A DNA stretch of 5,265 nt from Candidatus Glassiibacteriota bacterium. GTDB taxonomy: Bacteria > Gemmatimonadota > Glassbacteria > GWA2-58-10. The stretch spans positions 1-5,265 of the forward strand of contig JAUVUV010000185.1 in assembly GCA_030604975.1 (NCBI GenBank), written 5' to 3'. Of the stretch, positions 1 to 5,265 are shown one piece after another. The stretch's first letter is position 1; each line of letters begins with the position of its first letter. Both the position numbers and the translations under genes were made by a program. The notes below the pieces were generated by a model. That model did no database searches. It saw only the letters and a list, made by a program, of their open reading frames with translations, and had not been told where the DNA came from.

Positions 1-1208
1 GCCGGTTTGATCCTGGATGCGCGCCAGGCCGGATAGATCAAGGCCAGTGCGATCACAGCCACTACCATCAGATTTGGATACAAAACCATTCTAAAGGTCA
101 GATGTGCATATATCCGGGGATCCACCCCGTACATCTTGTAAACGTCCTCGCCGTAGCCGCTGAAATCAAGCGGATGGATCGAGTTATACCAGGATACCGT
201 GACCCCGATCGCATTGGCCAGGGCGTATCCCACCAAGGTAAGAAGGCAGGCTTCAATCACGATCAGGCCGATCACCCGCGCTGGACTGGCCCCCAGTGAA
301 CGCATGATCCCGAACTCGCGCATGCGTTCCAGCACGCTCATCAGGAAAGTATTGAGCACCATGAAACCGATCACCAGCAGAAGGATTGCATTGGTCAGCA
401 GGCCGAAAATGTTGTCCAGCTCAACTGCCTGCACCATGTCAGGCAGGATTTCATACCAGGGAATGACCTCTATCTTTTCACTATCCAACCCTTGAACCAG
501 CGCCGCTTGCGCAGTTTCCACCTGATCGCTGGAGGAGGCCATTACCACGATCGCATTTACTCTTTCCTCCATGGAGAGCATTTCCTGCACTGACTTCAGG
601 TTGATCAGCAAACCGCTGCGGTCAAGCTCCGGCGAAAAGGAGCGGAACATTCCCCGTACAACGCGGAGAGCCCCGGCAAGAGAGCCGTAAAAATCCTGGG
701 TCACGATAATCACCGTATCGCCCAGGCCGACTTCCAGATTTTCCGCCAGGTCCGCCCCGATCAGCACACCGTCCAGGTCCCCTGGAGCCAGGTACTCTCC
801 CTTCTCGATTTTGCTGTCCCAGTGAATGAAACTTGCCTCGCGCTCTGGTTCAATTCCCACCATCATGGCAGCGAAACTTGTCTCGCCTACACTGGCCAGG
901 CCGAATGTGGTTATTCGCGATCCCCAATCTTTCACAGTCGGTCTCTGTTCTTCGAGCAGCCGGAAAAGCGATGAATCCGGTTTGAAAGACAAACGGAGGC
1001 TGGGATCATCCTGGTAGCCGGCGCGGTGAATCTGAAGGTGGCCTGAGAAAGACTCCACCGAGCTGCGGATCCACTGCTCGTGCGACCCCTCTGTAAGGCA
1101 GAAACCCCAGATATTGAGACTAAGGCCGAACACTATCGCGCTGATTGTCAGGGCGGAGCGCCATTTATGCCGCCAGTTGTTTCTCCACGCCATTTTAAGA
1201 AGAATCAC
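1..1208 (-). CDS. FtsX/LolC/MacB-type ABC transporter permease, 3' end cut by window edge
   Basis: This is an inner-membrane permease subunit of an ABC exporter of the FtsX family (LolC/LolE/MacB type). Known members work with a separate ATPase to extract lipoproteins from the inner membrane or drive periplasmic efflux. I translated 402 codons with no stop. Visible parts are an N-terminal 'LLKMAWRNNWRHKWRS' typical of the family, TM1 at about 19-38, a periplasmic domain at about 40-265 (MacB-PCD-like), TM2 at about 268-290, the family loop 'EFGIMRSLGAS' at 298-308, TM3 at about 310-334 and TM4 at about 373-393. The last visible stretch 'YPAWRASRIKP' (392-402) is the usual C-terminal signature, so only a few residues are missing. 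I chose the GTG start at 1208 over the ATG at 1193 because a strong Shine-Dalgarno lies 10 nt upstream and the extra residues fit the family. It follows the LolA-like gene by 23 bp, so they are probably co-transcribed. The substrate is unknown. A lipoprotein or lipid is inferred from the neighbour. Confidence 0.92.
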   Translation of the reverse strand, partial: MILLKMAWRNNWRHKWRSALTISAIVFGLSLNIWGFCLTEGSHEQWIRSSVESFSGHLQIHRAGYQDDPSLRLSFKPDSSLFRLLEEQRPTVKDWGSRITTFGLASVGETSFAAMMVGIEPEREASFIHWDSKIEKGEYLAPGDLDGVLIGADLAENLEVGLGDTVIIVTQDFYGSLAGALRVVRGMFRSFSPELDRSGLLINLKSVQEMLSMEERVNAIVVMASSSDQVETAQAALVQGLDSEKIEVIPWYEILPDMVQAVELDNIFGLLTNAILLLVIGFMVLNTFLMSVLERMREFGIMRSLGASPARVIGLIVIEACLLTLVGYALANAIGVTVSWYNSIHPLDFSGYGEDVYKMYGVDPRIYAHLTFRMVLYPNLMVVAVIALALIYPAWRASRIKP

Positions 1209-1217
1209 TGCCTCGAA

Positions 1218-1228
1218 TCCTCCCTCCC
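1218..1228 (-). promoter_or_regulatory. Ribosome binding site of the permease gene (decides a GTG start)
   Basis: The minus strand reads GGGAGGGAGGA, a strong purine-rich Shine-Dalgarno in the short gap after the LolA-like stop codon. It is 10 nt from the GTG at 1208 but about 25 nt from the first ATG at 1193, so it favours the GTG start. Confidence 0.6.
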
Positions 1229-1231
1229 GAG

Positions 1232-2002
1232 CTAACGGGACCGTTCCAGATGCTGGCGGGTGAAAATGCGGTCCGGAATTCTCACGTCGAATTCTACATC
1301 TATAATTTCGAACTCGGTCCGCTGCCCTTGTTTCAGGTGCGGCTCCAGGATCATGCGCTTTGGAATGTTCCTGCCGCCAACCAGACCGATCTCTTTGAAA
1401 TACATGGTACGAATCTTTCGACCCTTCTCATCATAGTAATCTTGCTGCAGCGGCATGAAATCATTTACACGCACCCAGATCAAAATCCTGTCCCAGACAA
1501 CCGGAGCCTCAGGCCTGGACTTGAGTTCCACCACGTAGGCCGGGAAAGTATCCACTGTATCCAGAGCAATCACAGTGTGAGTGTAATCATCAGACAGTGA
1601 GCTCTCGTGAAGAAGGTCGTCGTTGGTGAAATCCGAACCCATCCAGGTGCCCATCATCATCGAGGGCGGGATCTTCACTGTGCGCTCGATATCCGGAAGC
1701 CAGGTCCACATCTGTCCCTTGCGCTTGAGGAAAGCGGTCCCGGCTTCCTTGGGCGGCCCGGTCACCTCGATAAAGGAGAGTTCCTTGCCCCTCTCCCAGC
1801 TCTCCATGGTTATACTGCGCGACCAGTCGGGACGGACTACGATCATTTTGTATGTGCCGTAATTCGACCTTCCTCGCATCAGGGTATCCGCGTGCTCGGC
1901 TATCCTGCGGGCGAGGGTTGAATCGAACTCAACAGCCTGAAGCGAACCTGAGGTTAACAGAATCAAAACTGCAAGCACCAGTTCGCCAGCTTTTCTCCAC
2001 AT
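1232..2002 (-). CDS. Periplasmic LolA-like outer membrane lipoprotein-sorting protein
   Basis: This 256-residue protein belongs to the LolA-like group annotated as 'outer membrane lipoprotein-sorting protein'. The fold is known as an open beta-barrel that binds acyl chains and carries lipidated cargo across the periplasm. Residues 1-23 form a signal peptide (charged MWRK, hydrophobic LVLAVLILL, then SLQA before VEF). There is no lipobox cysteine, so the mature protein should be soluble in the periplasm. Recognisable conserved blocks are 'PPKEAGTAFLKRKGQMWTW' (83-101), 'IPPSMMMGTWMGSDFTNDDL' (111-130) and a C-terminal 'IPDRIFTRQHLER'. I chose the ATG at 2002 because GGAG lies 6 nt upstream and it places the signal peptide at the N-terminus. 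A TTG at 2038 would add 12 residues and overlap tetR. It lies between the TetR gene and the FtsX permease and probably carries that permease's cargo (inference). Confidence 0.9.
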   Translation of the reverse strand: MWRKAGELVLAVLILLTSGSLQAVEFDSTLARRIAEHADTLMRGRSNYGTYKMIVVRPDWSRSITMESWERGKELSFIEVTGPPKEAGTAFLKRKGQMWTWLPDIERTVKIPPSMMMGTWMGSDFTNDDLLHESSLSDDYTHTVIALDTVDTFPAYVVELKSRPEAPVVWDRILIWVRVNDFMPLQQDYYDEKGRKIRTMYFKEIGLVGGRNIPKRMILEPHLKQGQRTEFEIIDVEFDVRIPDRIFTRQHLERSR

Positions 2003-2008
2003 AGCAAG

Positions 2009-2012
2009 CTCC
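2009..2012 (-). promoter_or_regulatory. Ribosome binding site of the LolA-like gene
   Basis: GGAG on the minus strand, 6 nt before the ATG at 2002, within GTGGAGCTTGCTATG. It supports this start over the in-frame TTG at 2038, which would overlap the end of the repressor gene. Confidence 0.6.
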
Positions 2013-2030
2013 ACTCTAAAGAGTAAATAT

Positions 2031-2630
2031 CTATTCAAGGCTCAACAAGCGCAGTACCTCACTCTTCAGGCGCTCCATAGCCATGGGGCTCTTCCAGTGC
2101 CAGTTGCCCCCCAGCTTCAGGAAACGGTAGTTAAAAAGAGCATCGAGTAAAACGAACATTGCATAGGCCCGTTGAGAGGGATTTTCGGCTCCGATTGCCG
2201 TAAAATGCCTTTCCATCAGCTTGAGGAACCGGTCGATAAACTTTTCCAGATCAGGACGGATCAATTCCAGAAGCGATTTATCCATAACAGCCCGGTAAAA
2301 GACATCCAGGTACTGGTATTCAAACCCAGGCTCAAAGTGTAGATCGACCAGCCAGCGAAGAGCCTCTCTCGAATCCTGTATCACCAAAAATTGACCCACA
2401 TTTTTCCAAATCTCATTCAGAAAATACTTTTTGATCATTTTGACATACAGATCGTCCTTGCTCTTGAAATACATGTAGAGGCTGCCCTTAGCCATCCCGG
2501 CTTCATCTGTAATATCCTCAACTCGGATTGCGCTGTAGTTTTTCCCGGCAAGGACTTTCAGGGCCGCCCCCTGGAGCCGCTCGATACTCTGCTGGCGTCT
2601 CCGGGCATGCTTGTCAATTGGCTTTACCAT
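2031..2630 (-). CDS. TetR/AcrR-family transcriptional repressor
   Basis: A one-component regulator of 199 residues, the usual TetR length. The N-terminal DNA-binding domain spans about residues 12-60 (GAALKVLAGKNYSAIRVEDI, then the recognition-helix region AGMAKGSLYMYFKSKDDLY at 44-62). The all-helical remainder is a variable ligand-binding and dimerisation domain, and its ligand cannot be read from the sequence. It is the first gene of a same-strand operon and is followed after 28 bp by the LolA-like gene. A perfect palindrome of TetR-operator type lies 12 bp before its ATG and overlaps the promoter, so self-repression of the operon is likely. The start is uncertain: the ATG at 2630 is preferred, but an in-frame GTG at 2639 adds three residues, and neither has a clear Shine-Dalgarno. 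Family assignment is firm. The target and inducer are inference. Confidence 0.93.
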   Translation of the reverse strand: MVKPIDKHARRRQQSIERLQGAALKVLAGKNYSAIRVEDITDEAGMAKGSLYMYFKSKDDLYVKMIKKYFLNEIWKNVGQFLVIQDSREALRWLVDLHFEPGFEYQYLDVFYRAVMDKSLLELIRPDLEKFIDRFLKLMERHFTAIGAENPSQRAYAMFVLLDALFNYRFLKLGGNWHWKSPMAMERLKSEVLRLLSLE

Positions 2631-2641
2631 TTTATACACTG

Positions 2642-2667
2642 TTTATGACTGAACGTTCAGTCATAAA
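2642..2667. promoter_or_regulatory. TetR-family operator: perfect 26-bp palindrome
   Basis: A perfect inverted repeat with 13-bp arms centred between 2654 and 2655. Its core TGACTGAACGTTCAGTCA closely resembles operators bound by AcrR/QacR-like members of the TetR family (TGAAyGwwCrTTCA-type cores). It begins inside the -10 hexamer and covers the expected transcription start of the tetR operon, so bound repressor would block RNA polymerase. The symmetry and position are seen directly. Binding by the adjacent regulator is inferred. Confidence 0.85.
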
Positions 2668-2694
2668 TTTAATACCAAGACACCTGTCTGTCAA
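2666..2694 (-). promoter_or_regulatory. Sigma70-like promoter of the tetR/LolA-like/permease operon
   Basis: On the minus strand a perfect -35 hexamer TTGACA (2694-2689) is followed by a 17-bp spacer and TAAATT (2671-2666), which matches the TATAAT consensus at four of six positions. Transcription would start near 2659, inside the palindrome, giving a leader of roughly 30 nt. The spacer contains a small inverted repeat, AGACA-GG-TGTCT (2678-2689), of unknown meaning. Confidence 0.62.
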
Positions 2695-2707
2695 TAACAA
2701 TTTTCCT

Positions 2708-3541
2708 TCAGAAAATCTCTTCTAATTGATCGGCCAGAGGAGTGTCCAGCAAGGGATGGATGCCACGAATACTTTCACGGGCTGTTACCCGGATAAGATC
2801 CGTAAACTGTTCGAAATCCCGGCTGTCGAGGGTGGCAAGGGCCATGGAGGGCTGGTGGCGGCGGGCTTTAGCCATGATCTGGCCGTTGAAACGAATAATC
2901 ATCGCCTCGTGCCACGAGGGAGCCTCGCTCGTGTTCGAGGCAGAAAGATAAATTCCGTTCTCGGCTGCCCGGGTGATAAGAGTGGAGGGCGCGACAACTC
3001 TCATGTGCCGTGCACGCAGGCCGCCTGCTTGACAAGAGCTGATCAGGAGCAAATTCACGTTCTCTTTCATGTACCTGCGGAACAGCTCGGGAAAACGCAT
3101 GTCAAAACAGATTGTAAGGCCAATTTTGAATTCTTTTATTCGAACGGTTACCAGGCGGTTGCCTGGCGTATAGGCATACGCGTCGGTATCGGTGAGAAAT
3201 ATTTTATCATAGCGGCAGACCTCTTCCCCATCGGGATTAACCAGATGGAGGCTGTTAAAAGGCTTTAGTTTTCCTTCGGCAAAAAAAGTGCTTCCGTAGG
3301 CCAGCCAGAGGCCGAATTCTGACGCCAGGGCTCTCAGCTCACTGTTGCGGCGGGCCAGAAGATCCCGGTCGATTCTCTGCAAATCTTTCACATGGGCCCT
3401 GTAATAGCCGGTAAGCGCTGTTTCGGGAAAATGGACCAGCTCCGCCCCCCGCCCTGCGGCTCTGGCAATCCAGCGCGCCATCCGCCGGAAATTGGTGTCG
3501 ATATCCCCGGTTATCTCGAATTGCACATTGGCAATTTTCAA
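2708..3541 (-). CDS. Carbon-nitrogen hydrolase (nitrilase superfamily amidohydrolase)
   Basis: A 277-residue cytosolic enzyme expected to hydrolyse a non-peptide C-N bond in an amide, nitrile or carbamoyl compound through a cysteine thioester. The catalytic triad residues are visible in their family motifs: Glu40 in HFPETALTGY, Lys113 in YDKIFLTD and Cys145 in LTICFDMRFPELFRRY. The later block RAAENGIYLSASN (191-203) is also typical. Length is normal for a single-domain member. The start is a TTG at 3541, which gives the usual 'MKIANVQF' opening. Only a weak AGAG precedes it, so the start is moderately sure. The substrate is unknown, and the sequence does not let me choose between omega-amidase-like, carbamoylputrescine-type and other branches. 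It lies upstream of the tetR promoter on the same strand with no strong terminator between, so some readthrough into the operon is possible. A functional link is not shown. Confidence 0.92.
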   Translation of the reverse strand: MKIANVQFEITGDIDTNFRRMARWIARAAGRGAELVHFPETALTGYYRAHVKDLQRIDRDLLARRNSELRALASEFGLWLAYGSTFFAEGKLKPFNSLHLVNPDGEEVCRYDKIFLTDTDAYAYTPGNRLVTVRIKEFKIGLTICFDMRFPELFRRYMKENVNLLLISSCQAGGLRARHMRVVAPSTLITRAAENGIYLSASNTSEAPSWHEAMIIRFNGQIMAKARRHQPSMALATLDSRDFEQFTDLIRVTARESIRGIHPLLDTPLADQLEEIF

Positions 3542-3784
3542 TTTGCTCTGGATGACAATTACCCCCTGCTGGATATATGGATCAAGAATGCTGTCTTACA
3601 GTCTTTAATATATAAACCAGAGGCATGGATTTTGCCACCTTTTGTCCAGCGTTTTAAGAAAGCGAAGCTTTTTCGTTTTCTCTCACCTGGACCCGGAAAA
3701 AAGAAAAAGACAGCCCATCCGCTTTTTTTCAATTCACACCAGGGCCCGATAAGGGGGATAATCCTTATCCGACTTGATAAATAC
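3542..3784. other. Divergent intergenic region between nitrilase and methyltransferase genes
   Basis: A 243-bp gap if the methyltransferase starts at 3785. It holds an AT-rich patch (TTTAATATATAAACC around 3604-3618) that could supply a -10 element, but I find no matching -35 on either strand. It also holds a hairpin at 3657-3681 (10-bp arms, one G-T pair, 5-nt loop), an A-rich tract around 3697-3708 and the hairpin listed at 3748-3769. The methyltransferase frame stays open through this region back to 3392, so a longer N-terminus is possible, but the upstream translation shows no recognisable domain. Confidence 0.4.
3748..3769 (+). repeat. Small perfect hairpin upstream of the methyltransferase start
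   Basis: GATAAGG and CCTTATC form a 7-bp perfect stem around an 8-nt loop. The stem and loop contain AAGGGGG, the only Shine-Dalgarno-like purine run near the gene. That run is about 27 nt from the ATG at 3785, too far for ordinary initiation. Whether the hairpin controls translation is unknown. Confidence 0.3.
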
Positions 3785-4948
3785 ATGACTGCCAACGAAC
3801 CGGATATCAAGACTTTCCCGCTCCCTGAGCTGCTCGATAATCTGGCTCACGAAATAAACCGGGTGCTTGTTATCAGGTCAGGGCCCCTCAGTCTGGTCTC
3901 CCGGGTTATCGAAACGCTTCAACTTTGGAAACCCCATGTTTCGATTACCCAGTACTGCCACGCTGGTGAAGAAATTTCTCTGTGTGAAAACATAATTTAC
4001 CCGCATCCAGGTTATTTTCGCTTTGAACTGGCCGATCTGGAATCTCTTTGCAGCCGAAAACTCGACCTGGCAGTCATTCCAGATGCTACCACTCGCCGCC
4101 TCCACCCGGACTACCATGAGTTGGACCGTATCACAAGCGGTCTGGGAGCCCGGGCGGTAATGGCATATTACTGGGACGGGACTGCACTCGTGCTCAATTC
4201 GCAAATACTCGAGTACAAGGTCAAACAGATAGTAAAACCTTACCTGGAAAGAAAAAGGTCGGCGATTGAGGAAGTAAGCGCATTTACCGGCGAGGGTCCC
4301 TGCACGGTGGAGGACAACTGCAACCGGGGAGCTCAGCTCGGGAACGAACTCTGGCTCCGCAGAAAGCCGCAAACTGACAAGGAAATCCACAGCTTTTACC
4401 AGGAAAGCGATTTCTACATTTACGCCCTGATGAAAGAATGCGACTGGCGCGGTGCCAGGGCCGATCTGGCTGAGCCGATCAGAGAAGAAATAAAGCCCGG
4501 GGGCAAGGTTCTCGATTACGGGGGCGGCTGCGGCACCCTGGCCATAGACCTTGCACGGGCAGGCTTCGAATGCAGCCACCTCGATCTGCCCGGGAAGCTG
4601 CTGGATTTCGCCAGCTTTCGCTTTGCCAGGCGAGGAATGGATATAAAAGTAATCCCGGCTTTTGAAAAATACCCGCTAAAGGAACACTACGATGCAATAA
4701 TCTGCACGCACGTGATTGAACACCTGCCGAACCCGGAGGAAGAAATCCACCACATGGCAGACCACATTCAAGCTGGCGGCAAGCTTTTTCTCGCAATCCC
4801 CTTCGAGCCGAACCCTGTTGCCGGAGTCCCCCCCGGTATGCACCTGAACCGCCTGTCAGTGGAAAGATACCGGGACCTGGTAGCCTATTTTGGATTGGAG
4901 CAGGTTCGCAAAATCGACGATCTGGACCACTTTCAGACAGCCGGTTGA
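3785..4948 (+). CDS. Two-domain protein: unassigned Rossmann-like N-terminus plus class I SAM methyltransferase
   Basis: A 387-residue protein. The C-terminal part (about 205-387) is a class I S-adenosylmethionine methyltransferase. Motif I is KVLDYGGGCGTLAIDLARAG (241-260), the acidic residue after strand beta-2 is Asp267 in HLDLPG, and the later motif is DAIICTHVIEHLPNP (303-317) followed by GGKLFLAIPF. The N-terminal part (about 25-165) has alternating strand/helix patterns, such as RVLVIRSGP (26-34) and KLDLAVIPD (92-100). These faintly recall the first half of GT9-like glycosyltransferases, but I do not recognise the family. A short linker with two cysteines (Cys173, Cys179) joins the halves. 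The substrate is unknown; a glycan or small molecule is possible. The ATG at 3785 has no good Shine-Dalgarno, and the frame is open upstream to 3392, where it runs antisense to the nitrilase gene. That upstream part is probably not coding. Confidence 0.82.
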   Translation: MTANEPDIKTFPLPELLDNLAHEINRVLVIRSGPLSLVSRVIETLQLWKPHVSITQYCHAGEEISLCENIIYPHPGYFRFELADLESLCSRKLDLAVIPDATTRRLHPDYHELDRITSGLGARAVMAYYWDGTALVLNSQILEYKVKQIVKPYLERKRSAIEEVSAFTGEGPCTVEDNCNRGAQLGNELWLRRKPQTDKEIHSFYQESDFYIYALMKECDWRGARADLAEPIREEIKPGGKVLDYGGGCGTLAIDLARAGFECSHLDLPGKLLDFASFRFARRGMDIKVIPAFEKYPLKEHYDAIICTHVIEHLPNPEEEIHHMADHIQAGGKLFLAIPFEPNPVAGVPPGMHLNRLSVERYRDLVAYFGLEQVRKIDDLDHFQTAG

Positions 4949-5049
4949 ACTGGCTCAGGGTGAGGCGTTAGGTCCTCGACCAGCTTCCGGTCCGGATCGG
5001 TCACCCCGACCCGGTAAATTCCTTTCCCGATTTCTCTCGACCCCCGCAT
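4933..5049 (-). pseudogene. Probable 5' remnant of an FprA/flavodiiron-like gene (38 codons)
   Basis: On the minus strand an ATG at 5049 is preceded by ACAGGAG (5063-5057) at 7-nt spacing, a much better ribosome binding site than most genes here have. The 38-residue product contains EIGKGIYRVGVTDPDRKL and then VEDLTPHPE. From memory this matches the opening of A-type flavoproteins (FprA, rubredoxin:oxygen oxidoreductase type), where a 'I.WVGv.D...rlF' stretch leads to 'lP.GtsYNsYLi'. Here the expected YN-YL strand and the metallo-beta-lactamase domain with its di-iron ligands are absent. The frame runs into PEPVQPAV and stops at 4933, overlapping the last 16 bp of the convergent methyltransferase gene. 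It is most likely the stranded start of a lost gene, and less likely a real small protein. The family call rests on a short match. Confidence 0.5.
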
Positions 5050-5265
5050 CTAATTACTCCTGTGTTTATTGATTTGAATGATTAACATTTCATGAAACAA
5101 TTTTATTCAAAACAATTGCTCGCTAAACCAACTCAAAAATATTAAACTAACCGCTGTACTTCGACACTGATTATTAAACTCTGCAGGCGGATTCTATCTG
5201 GCTTGCAAAAAAACTGCTAAAACTCGATAGCGAGACAAAGATTTGAAAATTAACGGAATAGAAAA
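5050..5265. other. AT-rich non-coding stretch, probable old upstream region of the flavodiiron remnant
   Basis: No gene of convincing length or start is visible, and the base composition is clearly more AT-rich than the genes to its left. The segment next to the remnant holds its ribosome binding site (5057-5063) and a 10-bp palindrome TTTCATGAAA (about 5088-5097). There are two short direct repeats, AAACAATT (5095 and 5110) and TATTAAACT (5140 and 5172), and a weak 4-bp hairpin CTCG-ATAG-CGAG (5223-5234). Repeats this short are common by chance in AT-rich DNA. A promoter cannot be fixed with confidence. Confidence 0.4.

Noticed and set aside
2726..3268. A 180-codon open frame on the plus strand opposite the nitrilase gene.
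   Set aside because: It is antisense to a gene with all three catalytic motifs, and its own product is not recognisable.
3657..3681. Hairpin with 10-bp arms (one G-T pair) and a 5-nt loop in the divergent intergenic region, considered as a terminator or attenuator.
   Set aside because: The stem is AT-rich, no T tract follows on either strand, and no gene ends here.
3765..3810. The translation just upstream of the methyltransferase ATG reads IILIRLDKY, reminiscent of the IIRLDKIGD opening of GT9 heptosyltransferases.
   Set aside because: The key residues after it (IGD and the TTP motif) are absent, no start codon sits at the right place, and the match is too short to call a domain.
3878..4579. 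A 233-codon open frame on the minus strand opposite the methyltransferase gene.
   Set aside because: Its translation resembles no protein family, and the opposite strand carries clear methyltransferase motifs over the same span.
4949..5046. Considered a Rho-independent terminator after the methyltransferase gene, with CCGG-rich inverted pieces near 4985-5000.
   Set aside because: There is no stem of useful length followed by a run of T, and the stretch is better explained as the coding relic on the minus strand.
5069..5082. TTGAT-N4-ATGAT upstream of the flavodiiron remnant, similar to an FNR/CRP-family box (TTGAT-N4-ATCAA).
   Set aside because: Only one half-site matches. In AT-rich DNA this is expected by chance, although oxygen control would suit such a gene.

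Overview
The window looks like a chromosomal segment from a diderm (Gram-negative) bacterium of moderate GC content. The evidence is a protein with a signal peptide from the LolA-like outer-membrane lipoprotein-sorting group, followed by a LolC/LolE/MacB-type ABC permease. I see no marker gene that fixes the phylum. The mix of genes would suit an uncultured lineage, but that is an impression only. There are no RNA genes, CRISPR arrays or insertion sequences that I can support.

Minus strand, read from about 3541 down to 1. First comes a carbon-nitrogen hydrolase of the nitrilase superfamily (2708-3541). Then comes a compact operon: a TetR-family repressor (2031-2630), a periplasmic LolA-like protein (1232-2002) and an FtsX-family ABC permease (1-1208) that runs off the left edge of the window with only its last few residues missing. 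A sigma70-like promoter and a perfect 26-bp palindrome of classic TetR-operator type lie just before the repressor gene. This points to an autoregulated, inducible envelope operon. The ABC ATPase that should power the permease is not in the window and is expected just beyond position 1.

Plus strand. A two-part protein (3785-4948) runs divergently from the nitrilase gene. Its N-terminal half is Rossmann-like and I cannot assign it. Its C-terminal half is a clear class I SAM-dependent methyltransferase. The 243-bp gap between the two divergent genes holds two hairpins but no convincing promoter.

Right end. On the minus strand at 4933-5049 there is a 38-codon reading frame with a good ribosome binding site. 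Its first ~28 residues resemble the N-terminus of FprA/flavodiiron proteins, and then it stops. Its end overlaps the methyltransferase 3' end. I read it as the stranded 5' end of a lost gene. The last ~215 bp are AT-rich and hold no gene that I can see.

The strongest leads are the self-contained TetR/LolA-like/FtsX module with its operator, the unassigned N-terminal domain of the methyltransferase, and the flavodiiron relic at the convergent junction.
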